Source: JAEUKH01 sp964447205 (GTDB lineage: Bacteria > Myxococcota_A > Polyangia > Polyangiales > Ga0077539). From it: a stretch of DNA of 64,000 nt. Shown here piece by piece: positions 36,064-45,505 of the stretch; positions within the stretch are counted from its first letter, which is position 1; each line of letters opens with the position of its first letter. The stretch covers positions 74,025-138,024 of the forward strand of contig CAYUSB010000021.1 of assembly GCA_964447205.1 (NCBI GenBank), read 5' to 3'. The notes under the pieces were generated by a model that worked only from the letters and a program-made list of their open reading frames with translations, did no database searches and had not been told where the DNA came from. Both the position numbers and the translations under genes were made by a program.

Positions 36064-36828
36064 ATGCCGAGGCACACGGTGCGAGAGGGAGACTGCCTGA
36101 GCAGCATCGCGCTGCGACACGGCTACGGGCGCTGGCAGACCGTGTGGGAGCACGGGCCCAACGGGGCCCTGCGCGGGCGGCGGAGCAACGCCAACCAGCT
36201 CGTTCCCGACGACGTGGTCGAGGTCCCCGACAAGACCCCCGAAGACTTCTCCGTGGCCACCGACGCGGTGCACACCTTCCGGGTCACCCGGGCGGTCACC
36301 AAACTCAAGCTGCGGCTGCAAAACCCCAAGGGCGAGGCCCTGGCCGCGGCCGCGTGTTCGCTGGAGGCCTCGTCGGGATCGCCCACCGACGCGACCAGCG
36401 ACGGCGACGGGGTGGCGGAGTTTGACATCGCTGCCGACCTCTCCTCCGCGACCCTCACCGTCGAGCTGCCCGCGGGGCCCGCCCGGCCGACCCCGCCCGT
36501 CGACGGGTCCGCCGTCCCGACCGAGACCTTCAAGCTCGACACCGAGCCCGAGGACACCCCCGCCGTGCCCCCGCCGCCCCCGCCCGAGACGCCCCCTCCG
36601 CTCCGCTTCTCCCTCACCCTTGGGTCGCTCCAGCCCGTGGCCGAGACCAAGGGGGCCCAACAGCGCCTCCAGAATCTGGGCTACCCCTGCAACCCCGACG
36701 GCATCGTAGGCGACGAGACCCGGGCCGCCACCCGGGCCTTCCAACGCGACGCGGGCAAAACCCCCTCAGGCACCCTCGACGGCCCCACCCGCGCGGCCCT
36801 CGAGTCCGCCCACGACCGGAGGGCCTGA
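36064..36828 (+). CDS. LysM and peptidoglycan-binding protein
   Basis: Start at 36064 (MPRHTVREGD) after GAGAGGG. The 254-residue protein begins directly with a LysM domain (1-50: HTVREGDCLSSIALRHG) without a signal peptide, has a beta-rich middle and a Pro-rich linker, and ends with a PG_binding_1 domain (about 185-254: QQRLQNLGYPCNPDGIVGDE). The absence of a secretion signal in a peptidoglycan-binding protein beside T6SS genes suggests delivery by the T6SS rather than Sec. It overlaps the next start by one base. Confidence 0.8.
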   Translation: MPRHTVREGDCLSSIALRHGYGRWQTVWEHGPNGALRGRRSNANQLVPDDVVEVPDKTPEDFSVATDAVHTFRVTRAVTKLKLRLQNPKGEALAAAACSLEASSGSPTDATSDGDGVAEFDIAADLSSATLTVELPAGPARPTPPVDGSAVPTETFKLDTEPEDTPAVPPPPPPETPPPLRFSLTLGSLQPVAETKGAQQRLQNLGYPCNPDGIVGDETRAATRAFQRDAGKTPSGTLDGPTRAALESAHDRRA

Positions 36829-38237
36829 TGGCCACCCCGCCTGCCCCTTCGCCCCCGATGCCGGGCATCGTGGCCCGCTCCGCCGCGGGCACCGAACACC
36901 TCAACACCCTGCGCCCCACCCTGCGGTACACCCTCCAGGGCAAGCTCTTTTACAAGCGCACCTGGGACTACAACACCAGCGGGGCCGGGGGGCCCTTCAA
37001 GGAGTACCTGCCCGCGGTCAAGGTCGAGCTATGGATCCAGCGATCGGGGCGCACCGAGTTTGCCCGCCATGCCGACGGAGCCCTCACGAGCGGTGGGGAG
37101 TTCCGGTTTGCCGACGTGCCGCGCTTCGATCGGGCCGCGGTGAAGTTCTACCTCCAGCATGTGACCGACGCGGTGGTCATCAAGGGGATGGAAAACCTCG
37201 TCACCCGCGACGACTATCGCCTGCGCCGGGGCGAGGTGGTCTGGCGGCGGGTCGAGCTCGACATGGCCCGGCGCGACGCGGCCACCGACTTCGTGGTGGA
37301 CTTCGGCGACGTGGAGATCGCCCCGACGGCCCCGGCCCTGTCCAACATCACGCACCTGTGTGACTGCTACAAGAGCACCTGGCGGGGCTGGCGCTGGATC
37401 AAGGAACACGCCAAACACACCCTGCCCTCGTGTGTGGTCAACTACCCGCAACGGGGGTCGGTGTCGTTTCACCGGGCGGGCGAGCTCTTCATCCTGGAGG
37501 GCGACGCCCGAGACAAGGATGTGCAGCTGCACGAGTACGGGCACTTCATCGGGCACACCGTGCTCGGGGGCTTGACCCACCCGGGGTACAACTACAACGA
37601 CGACGTCACCAACGGGCACAACCCCGCGAGCAGCGAGCACTACGAGAGCGCGTGGAACGAGGGGCACGCCACGTTCCTGTCGTCGGCCATCAGCGACGAC
37701 CCGATCTACCGCGACGGGTACGACGCCTCCCTCACGATGGACCTCGCCACCGACAACATCACGGTGGGCCCGCACTGCGAGGGGAGCATCCAGGCCGTGC
37801 TGTGGCAGGTGCACAAGGCGGGGGTGAAGTTCGATGAGGGCTTCTGGAAGGCCTTCTCTCACGCGGCCCGCAAGTGCGAGACGGTCTTCGCCTTCTACGA
37901 CAACTGGCGCGACGCGGGCTGCCCCAACCTCGCGGCCCTGAAGGCGGCCATGACGGCCTTCAACTGTCACATCGGGTACCGCTACACCCGGAGCCTCGTG
38001 CACGACGCGGCCCAGGCCCTCGACCCGGCCAACCCGACGCGATTTGCTACCGTGGCCGAGCTCTTCAACGCCTACGGGACCGCCTCGGGGGGGACCCTGG
38101 CGGACTACCGGGAGGAGTTCTACAACCGCAACCGGTACGTGGGGGGCGGGGCCTTCGCGGCGGGGGCTACGGTGGCCGCCTTCACCCTGATCCAGGGAAC
38201 GACCTACATCGTGCCCGAACGATTCGAGATCACCTGA
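36828..38237 (+). CDS. HExxH zinc metallopeptidase-like protein, candidate T6SS effector
   Basis: A 469-residue protein with the zincin motif HEYGH at 235-239, followed by further His/Glu candidates for the third zinc ligand (SAWNEGHATF). The N-terminal 200 residues are a beta-rich module (VELWIQRSGRTEFARHADGA). There is no signal peptide. Translation is coupled to the LysM gene by a TGATG overlap, and a small gene follows after 3 bp. An unexported peptidase sandwiched between a wall-binding protein and a small partner is a typical effector setting, but toxicity is inference. Confidence 0.65.
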   Translation: MATPPAPSPPMPGIVARSAAGTEHLNTLRPTLRYTLQGKLFYKRTWDYNTSGAGGPFKEYLPAVKVELWIQRSGRTEFARHADGALTSGGEFRFADVPRFDRAAVKFYLQHVTDAVVIKGMENLVTRDDYRLRRGEVVWRRVELDMARRDAATDFVVDFGDVEIAPTAPALSNITHLCDCYKSTWRGWRWIKEHAKHTLPSCVVNYPQRGSVSFHRAGELFILEGDARDKDVQLHEYGHFIGHTVLGGLTHPGYNYNDDVTNGHNPASSEHYESAWNEGHATFLSSAISDDPIYRDGYDASLTMDLATDNITVGPHCEGSIQAVLWQVHKAGVKFDEGFWKAFSHAARKCETVFAFYDNWRDAGCPNLAALKAAMTAFNCHIGYRYTRSLVHDAAQALDPANPTRFATVAELFNAYGTASGGTLADYREEFYNRNRYVGGGAFAAGATVAAFTLIQGTTYIVPERFEIT

Positions 38238-38240
38238 GCC

Positions 38241-38693
38241 ATGAACACCACCGACACACTGCCCTACGGGCTCACGGCCGCCGATCTGCACCAGGTGACC
38301 CTGTCGTATGGGATCTACTCGGCCAAGACCGGCGGAGGCCACGAGGAGATCTTCTTTCGGGGCGACGGGCGGGTCACCCTCGTGCGCACCCGGAGCTACG
38401 ACGCCGAGCCCGAGAGCCTGGAGGGATGGCTGGCGGCGGAGGTGGTGTGGCGGCTCTTTGAGCTCTGCGAGGCCCAACGGTTTACGGGGCTCGAGGAGGA
38501 GTATCGCAGCGATCCGATGGCGGGGTCCCGGATCTTGACCCTGGGCCTGCCCGGAGGGGGGCACCGGGTGGTGGTGGCCGACCTGGTGTGCCTGCCCTTC
38601 GAGCGGATCGTGGGGGCCCTGGTGTTTGCGGCCAGCCTGGCCAACCCTGCGGTGCTCCAGCGGCGGTTTTTTCAGTACATCGGCGAGGAGTGA
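38241..38693 (+). CDS. Small protein downstream of the metallopeptidase, possible immunity factor
   Basis: A 150-residue soluble protein of mixed helix and strand (EEIFFRGDGRVTLVRTRSYD, LEGWLAAEVVWRLFELCEA), starting 3 bp after the metallopeptidase stop. No signal peptide and no recognised family. The position immediately after a candidate effector makes an immunity or chaperone role possible; nothing in the sequence proves it. Confidence 0.5.
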   Translation: MNTTDTLPYGLTAADLHQVTLSYGIYSAKTGGGHEEIFFRGDGRVTLVRTRSYDAEPESLEGWLAAEVVWRLFELCEAQRFTGLEEEYRSDPMAGSRILTLGLPGGGHRVVVADLVCLPFERIVGALVFAASLANPAVLQRRFFQYIGEE

Positions 38694-38709
38694 CCGCAGG
38701 GCCCACGGG

Positions 38710-39444
38710 TCACTCCGCGGGCGGCGGCAGCGGGGCCCTGCGCCCCTGCGGGCCCCACACGTTGAACGGAACCGAGGCCCCGAGCTCGACGATCAGGTCG
38801 CCGCGGCTCTCGGTGTCGTTGGAGTAGTGGGCGTACCCCGCCCCGGCCCCGACCACCACGGGCCCGAGGAGAAACTCGGCCCCCGCGAGGCCCGAGATCC
38901 ACAGCGTGTTGGGCACGTTGTTGGCCGTCGTGAGTTGGGCCCGCGATCGGGCGAAGAGGGCCATCCAGCGCACGGGCCGGACCCCCACCCCGAGGCCCAC
39001 GAAGCCCCCGTAGGCGAGGCGCTCCTGGGCGCTGCGTCCGTCGGGAGCCCCGCCCGGGCAGGGGTCTCCGTCCGTCCCGACGTTGCCGCAGCGCTGCCCG
39101 CCGACGCCGCCCCCGCCGCCAAACTCGCCGTCGACGCTGAGGACCCGGTCGGGGCTGCGATGGGTGGCCCGCAGCCCCACGTTGCCCACGTGCCAGGCGT
39201 CGGAGGTGTCAAACTGGGCCTCGACGCTCAGGGCCTCGGTCACCGGGATCCCGCCCCCGAGGGCCCCCCGCCCGTTGGGAGCCCCCACGGTGGCCGCGAT
39301 CTCCCCCTGGCCGGGAGCGAGCCTGCCCGGGGCCCGCAGGTGGGTGCTCCGCACGGGCGGGGCGTACGTGGCGTTGCAGGCCCCGAGCGAGACGAGGCCG
39401 AGGCCCAGGCGCGAAAACAGTCGGAGGGAGGGTGTGTTCTTCAT
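38710..39444 (-). CDS. Outer-membrane beta-barrel-like lipoprotein
   Basis: A signal sequence with lipobox SLGAC (Cys at about 23) and alternating hydrophobic strands rich in Gly and aromatics (GGFVGLGVGVRPVRWMALFA, VVVGAGAGYAHYS) suggest a small barrel or surface lipoprotein of 244 residues. The gene converges on the one ending at 38693. Function unknown. Confidence 0.6.
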   Translation of the reverse strand: MKNTPSLRLFSRLGLGLVSLGACNATYAPPVRSTHLRAPGRLAPGQGEIAATVGAPNGRGALGGGIPVTEALSVEAQFDTSDAWHVGNVGLRATHRSPDRVLSVDGEFGGGGGVGGQRCGNVGTDGDPCPGGAPDGRSAQERLAYGGFVGLGVGVRPVRWMALFARSRAQLTTANNVPNTLWISGLAGAEFLLGPVVVGAGAGYAHYSNDTESRGDLIVELGASVPFNVWGPQGRRAPLPPPAE

Positions 39445-39588
39445 GGTGCCCTGGTGTAGAGCAACGGGTGTGCCTCGGGCGAATGCCTACGTTTTCGCGC
39501 GGGGATGCGGCGGTCGGGGAGCGGCGGGAGGCCGGTCGAGTGGCCGCCACGGTGGCTTCGCACGGGGGAGGGGCTACACTGACCCGCG

Positions 39589-41574
39589 ATGACCGAGGGA
39601 GCCCTGGATGTCCGCGCCATCACGGCAATGCAGGGCCGGGTCCGGGCGCTGCGAGCCCTCCGGGGGGCCCTCGTGCTCAGCGTGTGGGGGCTGGCGTTTC
39701 TGCTGGCCATGATGCTCCTGCGCACGGTGGGGGTGCTCCCGCGGCACGGGGTGTGGCGGTGGTGCATGCTGGCCGCAGGGTTTCCCCTCGTGGGGGCCCT
39801 CCTCGCGGGAGGGCGGCGCGTGTCGGCCCTCCTGGCCGCCCGGGTCCTCGATCGGCATCACGCCCTGTCCGACCGGCTCTCCGTGGCCGTGGAGTTTCGG
39901 GCCCTGCCGCCGGCCGAACGCACCCCCATGATGGAGGCCGCCATCGAAGACGCGGCCGCAAAGGGGGCAGCCCTCGACGTGGCCGGGGCCCTGCCGTGGC
40001 GGTGGCCCGCCGAGGTGCGGATGGCGGGCGTGATGGCGGTGGGGGTGGCGGCGCTGGCGGTGGTTCCGGTGAGGGTCCCGGGGGCGGTGGGGCCGCGGGA
40101 GGCGCCGCGGGCCCAGGCGGTGCCCAGGCGTCCGGCCGCCCTGGAGGCCGACGACCTGCGGGCCTTCCGCGAGGCCGTCGCGCAGCTCGAAGCCCGCACC
40201 CCGACCCCCGAGGGGCGCAGGGTCTTGTCCGACGTCCAGCGCCTCCTCGACGACGTGGCCGCGGGCCGGCTCGACCGCGACGAGGCCCTGCGACGCATCG
40301 CCGCCGTGCAGCGCTCCCTCGACGCCGAGGGCTCCCGCGACCCCGCCGCACAACGCGAGGCCCTGCGCAGCATCGGGCGCCCGATGGACGCCCGCAGCGC
40401 CCCCACCCGCGACCTCGTGCGGGCCCTGCAAGCGGGCGATCCGGCCGCCGCGGCCGAGCAGATGCAGGCCCTCGCCCGGTCGCTCCCGACCCTCACCGAG
40501 GCCCAACGCCGCGAGGCCGCCCGCAACCTCGCCCGCGGGGCCGAACCTCGCCCCAACGACGAGGCCCTCCAGCGCCAGCTCGATCAGGCCCGCCGCGAGA
40601 TCGAGGAGATGCTGCGCAGGCAACGCGAGCGCGACCTGTCGTCCCAGGAGCAAGACCTCCTGCGCCGACGCCAGCGCGAGGCCGAGCACCTGCAGCGCGA
40701 GACCGAGGCCCAGCAGGCCCAACGCCGCCAGGCCGAGCACCTCCAGCGCCAGATCGACCAGGCCGCCCGCGAGCTCACCCGCGACCTCCAGCGGGCCGGG
40801 CAGAGCCTGCAACAAGGGGCCGAGGCCATGTCCCGGATGCGCGACGCCCAACAGACCCAAGGCTCCCTGGAGGAGCTCCGCCAGCGCCTCGAAGAGCTGC
40901 GCGAGCAGATGCGCCAGCAGAACGGCCAGGGCGGGGCCCAACAACGCGAGCGCCTCGCCCGCTTCTTCCGCCAGGCCGCGGGACAGCAGGGCCAGCAGGG
41001 TCAGGGCCGTCCGGAGCAGGGGCAGGGCGGCCAGCAAGGCGGTCAGCAGGGGCAGGGCGGCCAGCAGGCTCAGGGCGGTCAACAAGGGCAGGGCGGCCAG
41101 CAGGGCCAGGGGGGGCAAGGGGGCCAGGGCGGCGGCCCCGGGGGCCAGCCGGGGGGCAATGGGGGCAGGGTGCTCCAGCCCCGGGGTGTCGCCCTCGTGC
41201 CGGGGGGCGGAGGGCCGGGGATGCCCGGACCGGGGCAGGGACCGGGCAACGACCCGGGGAGCCCCGGCGAGCAGACCGGGGGATCGGGGGCCGGGGCCCA
41301 ACACGACGACAACCTCCGCGGGTCGGCCCAGGACCTCGCCCGGTCGACCCAGGTCGTGCAGGTTCAGGGGCAGCAGCAGGGCCAGGGGCCGTCGCGGTCG
41401 CAGGTGATCCGCGCGTCGGCCTCGCAGGGGTTTGCCAACGCCCCCTACCGGGCCGTGTATACCCCCTATTGGGACCGGGCCCGCGAGGTCTTGCACCAGG
41501 GCGAGGTGCCCGCGGGGTACCGGTCGTATGTACGTCGGTACTTTCAGTTGATCCGCCCGCGGGGGGAGGAGTAG
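39589..41574 (+). CDS. Membrane-anchored coiled-coil protein of the MoxR operon
   Basis: A 661-residue protein with two N-terminal membrane helices (LVLSVWGLAFLLAMMLL and CMLAAGFPLVGALLAG) and a third near residue 150. A very long charged coiled coil follows (about 300-490, ERQREAEHLQRETEAQQAQ style), then a tandem GGQQGQ tract (about 40990-41140) and a short folded C-terminus (YRAVYTPYWDRAREVL). Proteins of this type lead MoxR/DUF58/VWA operons in several phyla. The Gln/Gly tract DNA is prone to slippage. Confidence 0.7.
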   Translation: MTEGALDVRAITAMQGRVRALRALRGALVLSVWGLAFLLAMMLLRTVGVLPRHGVWRWCMLAAGFPLVGALLAGGRRVSALLAARVLDRHHALSDRLSVAVEFRALPPAERTPMMEAAIEDAAAKGAALDVAGALPWRWPAEVRMAGVMAVGVAALAVVPVRVPGAVGPREAPRAQAVPRRPAALEADDLRAFREAVAQLEARTPTPEGRRVLSDVQRLLDDVAAGRLDRDEALRRIAAVQRSLDAEGSRDPAAQREALRSIGRPMDARSAPTRDLVRALQAGDPAAAAEQMQALARSLPTLTEAQRREAARNLARGAEPRPNDEALQRQLDQARREIEEMLRRQRERDLSSQEQDLLRRRQREAEHLQRETEAQQAQRRQAEHLQRQIDQAARELTRDLQRAGQSLQQGAEAMSRMRDAQQTQGSLEELRQRLEELREQMRQQNGQGGAQQRERLARFFRQAAGQQGQQGQGRPEQGQGGQQGGQQGQGGQQAQGGQQGQGGQQGQGGQGGQGGGPGGQPGGNGGRVLQPRGVALVPGGGGPGMPGPGQGPGNDPGSPGEQTGGSGAGAQHDDNLRGSAQDLARSTQVVQVQGQQQGQGPSRSQVIRASASQGFANAPYRAVYTPYWDRAREVLHQGEVPAGYRSYVRRYFQLIRPRGEE

Positions 41575-41606
41575 TGCTCCGCCCCGAGGCCTTCCAGGAG
41601 CGTCGG

Positions 41607-42611
41607 ATGACCAAGGACATGGGAGCGGCCCCGAAGGCTGCGTTGGAGGCGTTTCAGCGCGACCTCAAGGCCGTACGCGACGAGCTCGGCAAGGTCATCG
41701 TGGGCCACGGGGAGGTGGTCGACGGGGTGCTCACGTGCCTCCTGGCGAGCGGGCACTGCCTGCTGGAGGGGGTCCCGGGCCTGGGCAAGACCATGCTCGT
41801 GCGGACCCTCGGGGAGGTCCTCGACCTGCGCTTCTCGCGCATCCAGTTTACCCCCGACCTGATGCCCTCGGACATCCTCGGGACCCAGGTGATCGTCGAA
41901 GACGCCCGAGGGGCCAAGGGGTTTGAGTTTCAGCGCGGGCCCATCTTCGCCAACCTCGTCCTGGCCGACGAGATCAACCGGGCCACCCCCAAGACCCAGG
42001 CCGCCCTCCTGGAGGCCATGCAGGAGCAGTCGGTCTCCGTGGCCCGGCAGTCGCACAAGCTCGAGCAGCCCTTCTTCGTGCTCGCCACCCAAAACCCCCT
42101 GGAGATGGAGGGGACCTACCCCCTGCCCGAGGCCCAGCTCGATCGGTTTCTGCTCAAGCTCATCGTGCGGTTTCCGGGCCGCGAGGAGCTGCACACCATC
42201 CTCGAGCGCACCACCTCCGCGGCCGAGGCCACTCCCAAGGCCGTCCTGTCGCGGGCCCGCATCCTGGAGATGCGCACCCTCGTGCGGGAGGTTCCGGTGA
42301 CCCACGGGGTGCAAGACCTCGCCATTCGGATCGTGCTCGCCACCCACCCCGATCAGGCCGGGGCCACCCCGACGGTCAAGCGGTTTGTACGCTTCGGGGC
42401 CTCGCCCCGGGGGGCCCAGTCCGTCCTGCTCGCGGCGAAGATCCGCTGCCTCATGCACGGGCGGTACGCCCCCGGGCCCGAGGATGTGCGGGCCGTGGTC
42501 CCCGCGGCCCTGCGCCACCGGATGATCCTCAACTTCGAGGGCGAGGCCGAGGGGGTCCGCACCGACGCCGTGATCGAGGAGATCCTCAAGGCCGTCAAGG
42601 ACGAGGGGTGA
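41607..42611 (+). CDS. MoxR-family AAA+ ATPase
   Basis: Start at ATG 41607 with AGGAG upstream; a GTG at 41574 overlapping the previous stop is the alternative. 334 residues with Walker A GVPGLGKT (55-62), Walker B LVLADE (117-122), sensor 1 ATQNPLEMEGTYPLPEAQLD and an AAA_lid. MoxR proteins work as chaperones with VWA-domain partners, which are encoded next. Its stop overlaps the DUF58 start. Confidence 0.93.
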   Translation: MTKDMGAAPKAALEAFQRDLKAVRDELGKVIVGHGEVVDGVLTCLLASGHCLLEGVPGLGKTMLVRTLGEVLDLRFSRIQFTPDLMPSDILGTQVIVEDARGAKGFEFQRGPIFANLVLADEINRATPKTQAALLEAMQEQSVSVARQSHKLEQPFFVLATQNPLEMEGTYPLPEAQLDRFLLKLIVRFPGREELHTILERTTSAAEATPKAVLSRARILEMRTLVREVPVTHGVQDLAIRIVLATHPDQAGATPTVKRFVRFGASPRGAQSVLLAAKIRCLMHGRYAPGPEDVRAVVPAALRHRMILNFEGEAEGVRTDAVIEEILKAVKDEG

Positions 42612-43564
42612 CGGGGACCGTGGGCTGGTGGCAACGACTCTGGACCCGGGCTCCCGCGGCGGCCCAGGGCCCCGGCCGGGCGGGCGAGGACGCCCTCTTC
42701 GACGAGGCCTTTCAGCGCAAGCTGGAGTACCTCTCGGTGGTGTCCCGGCGGCTCTTCGCGGGGCGCCTGCGGGCCGAGCGGCGCACGAAGAAGTCGGGGT
42801 CGGGGATCGAGTTTGCCGACCACCGGAGCTACTACCCCGGCGACGATCTCCGGGCCCTCGACTGGAACATGTACGCCCGCTCGGAGAGGCTCCTCGTCAA
42901 GCAGTTTGAGGAGGAGGAAGACCTGCCCATCCACATCCTGCTCGACTGCTCGCGTTCGATGGGGGCGGGGACTCCCCCGAAGTTTGACCACGCCCGGCGC
43001 CTCGCGGCGGCCCTGGCCTATGTGGGCCTCGCCAACCTCGACCGGGTGGCCCTCACGGGCTGGAGCACCCTCGTGCGCGACCGGCTCCCGGCGGCCCGAG
43101 GACGGGGGCAGGTGTTCAAGATGTTCGCGTTTCTGCGGGGCATCGAGTGCAGCGGCGAGACCGCCCTCGCCGACGCCGTGCGGGCCTTCTCCGCGGAGAA
43201 CAAGCGCCGCGGGGTGGCCATCGTCGTGAGCGACCTCTACGACCCCGCCGGCTTCGAGCGGGGCCTCAACGCCCTGCGCTACCGGCGTTTCGAGCCCATG
43301 GTCGTGCACGTCGTCGACGACCGCGAGGCCGACCCCGGGGTCCGCGGCGACCTCCTCCTGGTCGACGTCGAGACCGGATCCCAACGCGAGGTGACCCTCA
43401 CCCCCGACCTCATCGCCCGGTACCGGGTGGCCCACGGGCAGTGGCGGAGCGAGATCGAGTCGTTCTGCAAGTCGCGGCAGATCCCGTACGTGGCCGCCGA
43501 CGTGAGCGGGGCCTTCGACGACCAGGTCCTGCGGCTCTTTCGTCGCCTCGGGGTCCTCGGCTGA
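42608..43564 (+). CDS. DUF58 domain protein, MoxR partner
   Basis: A GTG start at 42608 overlapping the moxR stop. The 318-residue protein shows the DUF58 signature GIEFADHRSYYPGDDLRALDW followed by a VWA-like fold with MIDAS-type LLDCSRSM (DxSxS). DUF58 proteins are the usual second member of MoxR operons and are thought to be remodelled by the ATPase. Translation is coupled on both sides (TGATG with the next gene). Confidence 0.92.
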   Translation: MTGTVGWWQRLWTRAPAAAQGPGRAGEDALFDEAFQRKLEYLSVVSRRLFAGRLRAERRTKKSGSGIEFADHRSYYPGDDLRALDWNMYARSERLLVKQFEEEEDLPIHILLDCSRSMGAGTPPKFDHARRLAAALAYVGLANLDRVALTGWSTLVRDRLPAARGRGQVFKMFAFLRGIECSGETALADAVRAFSAENKRRGVAIVVSDLYDPAGFERGLNALRYRRFEPMVVHVVDDREADPGVRGDLLLVDVETGSQREVTLTPDLIARYRVAHGQWRSEIESFCKSRQIPYVAADVSGAFDDQVLRLFRRLGVLG

Positions 43565-45468
43565 TGGACTTCCTCGGGATGCAGCCTGCCCGGATGCTGG
43601 GGCTCTTCGCGGCCTTCGCGGCCGCCGCGGTGGTCCTCTACATCCTCAAGCTGCGCAGGCGCCGGGTCCCCGTGCCCTTCTCCCCCCTGTGGGAGCGGGT
43701 CCTGCTGGAGCGGCCCACCTCCGACCTGTTCGCCCGCCTCAAGCGCCTCCTGTCCCTGCTCGTGCAGCTCTGCATCCTCGGGGCCCTCGTGCTGGCCCTG
43801 GGCGATCCGCGTCCTGCCGGGGCGGCCCGGGCGGGAAGGGCCCTGGTGGTTCTCGTCGACGGGAGCGCCAGCATGAAGGCCACGGACGTGCCCGGGACCC
43901 GGGCCGAGGCCGCCCGCAACGCCTTGCGCGGGCTCGTGCGGGGCCTCGGGCCCGGCGACCGGATGCTCGTGGCCCAGATGGACGCCGAGGTCACGGCCCT
44001 CACCCCGATGACCGACGACCTCGGGGCCCTCGAAGCCGCCGTGGGGCAGTACCAGCCGCGGGACACGGGGCTCGATTTCGCACGGGCCCTGCGCTTCGCG
44101 GGCGACGCCGCTGCGGGCCTGCGCGGGGCCGAGGTGGTGGTGATCGGCGACGGGGCCTACGCCCCCCCGCGGGACGGGGCGGGCCGGGTGCGGGTGGCGG
44201 CCCCCTTGCGGTTTGTGGGGGTGGGTCGGCGGGGGCGCAACGTGGCCGTGAGCACCTTCGCGGTGCGGCGGTATCCCCTCGACAAGTCGCGGTACGAGGT
44301 CCTGGTGGAGGTTCAGAGTCACTCCGACCGCGAGGAGCGGGTCGAGCTCACCCTCCGGGCCGACGGGGCGCCCCTCGACGTGGCCCGCCTGCGCCTCGCT
44401 CCTGGGGCCCACACGCAACGGGTTCTCGAGAACCTCACCGGGGCCAACCAGACCCTGGAGGCCCACGTCACCCTCGCCGACGGGGCCCGCGACGACCTGC
44501 CCGCCGACGACGTGGCCTACGCCACTCTGCCGCCTCGGCGCCGGGCCCGGGTGTTGTCGGTCACCGAGGGCAACCGCTACCTGGAGGCTGCCCTTCTCCT
44601 CGACAGCTACCTCGAGGTGACCGAGGTGCGGCCTGCCGAGGCCGCCGCGGCCCTGCGACCGGGCCGTTTCGACGTGGCCATCCTCGACAGGGTGGCCCCC
44701 CCTCTCCCCCCCGGAACCGCAGGCCTCTACCTCCGCCCCCCCCCCGGCCCGGACGGTCCCTTGGACGGGGCCGAGGGCTTCGTCAACGCCCAACCCGGCA
44801 GCGCCCTGGGCTTCACCCGGATCGAGCGCAGCCACCCCCTCGTGCGCTTCGCCAGCGACCTGGAGGAGGCCCACGTCGGGCGGATCGTGCAGTACCGTCC
44901 CCGTCCCGGCGACCGGGTCCTGGCGAGCTCCACCGCGGGGGCCCCGATGCTCATCGCGGGGCAACGGGGCTCCGACCGCTTCGCCGCCATCGCCTTCGAT
45001 GTCCGCGAGAGCGACTTCCCCCTCCTGGTGTCGTGGCCCGTCCTGGTGATCAACGCCATCGACTGGTTCGCGGGCGAAGACCCGGCCTATCTGAGCAGCT
45101 TCCGGACGGGGCAGACCTGGAGGGTCCCGGTTCCGGCGGGGCTCTCGGAGGCCAGCGTGCAGACCCCGTCGGGGCGCAGGGTGCGGGTGCCCGTGATGGA
45201 CGGGCGTGCCGTCTTCTTTGGGACGGAGGCGGGGTTTCATCGGGTTCACGCGGGGGACGAGCACACCCTGGTGGCGGCCAACCTGTCCGACCCGCAGGAG
45301 TCGGCCTGCGCTCCGCGGCGCACCCTGGAGGTCGATGGGGTGCGGGCCACGGCCCCGGGGGCGGGGCGTCCGGGGCTACGGCGCGAGGGGTGGGTTCTTC
45401 TCGTGCTTGGGGCCCTGCTGGTGTTGACCCTGGAGTGGGCCACGTACCATCGCCGGGTCACGGTCTGA
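43564..45468 (+). CDS. BatA-like membrane protein with VWA domain
   Basis: A 634-residue protein. The N-terminal BatA region has two membrane helices (MLGLFAAFAAAAVVLYIL and LLVQLCILGALVLAL) around FSPLWERVLLERPTSD, then a VWA domain with the MIDAS motif VDGSASM, a beta domain (VEVQSHSDREERVELTL), and a final C-terminal membrane helix (GWVLLVLGALLVLTLEW). It completes the MoxR-DUF58-VWA unit, likely a membrane complex using metal-dependent contacts. Confidence 0.9.
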   Translation: MDFLGMQPARMLGLFAAFAAAAVVLYILKLRRRRVPVPFSPLWERVLLERPTSDLFARLKRLLSLLVQLCILGALVLALGDPRPAGAARAGRALVVLVDGSASMKATDVPGTRAEAARNALRGLVRGLGPGDRMLVAQMDAEVTALTPMTDDLGALEAAVGQYQPRDTGLDFARALRFAGDAAAGLRGAEVVVIGDGAYAPPRDGAGRVRVAAPLRFVGVGRRGRNVAVSTFAVRRYPLDKSRYEVLVEVQSHSDREERVELTLRADGAPLDVARLRLAPGAHTQRVLENLTGANQTLEAHVTLADGARDDLPADDVAYATLPPRRRARVLSVTEGNRYLEAALLLDSYLEVTEVRPAEAAAALRPGRFDVAILDRVAPPLPPGTAGLYLRPPPGPDGPLDGAEGFVNAQPGSALGFTRIERSHPLVRFASDLEEAHVGRIVQYRPRPGDRVLASSTAGAPMLIAGQRGSDRFAAIAFDVRESDFPLLVSWPVLVINAIDWFAGEDPAYLSSFRTGQTWRVPVPAGLSEASVQTPSGRRVRVPVMDGRAVFFGTEAGFHRVHAGDEHTLVAANLSDPQESACAPRRTLEVDGVRATAPGAGRPGLRREGWVLLVLGALLVLTLEWATYHRRVTV

Positions 45469-45505
45469 CGACGCCTCCGGGGCGGTGTGCTACCGTCGGC
45501 CCGTG

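Noticed and set aside
40980..41150. Gln/Gly tandem tract as a sequencing artefact
   Set aside because: The frame stays open into a sensible C-terminal domain and such tracts occur in this protein type.
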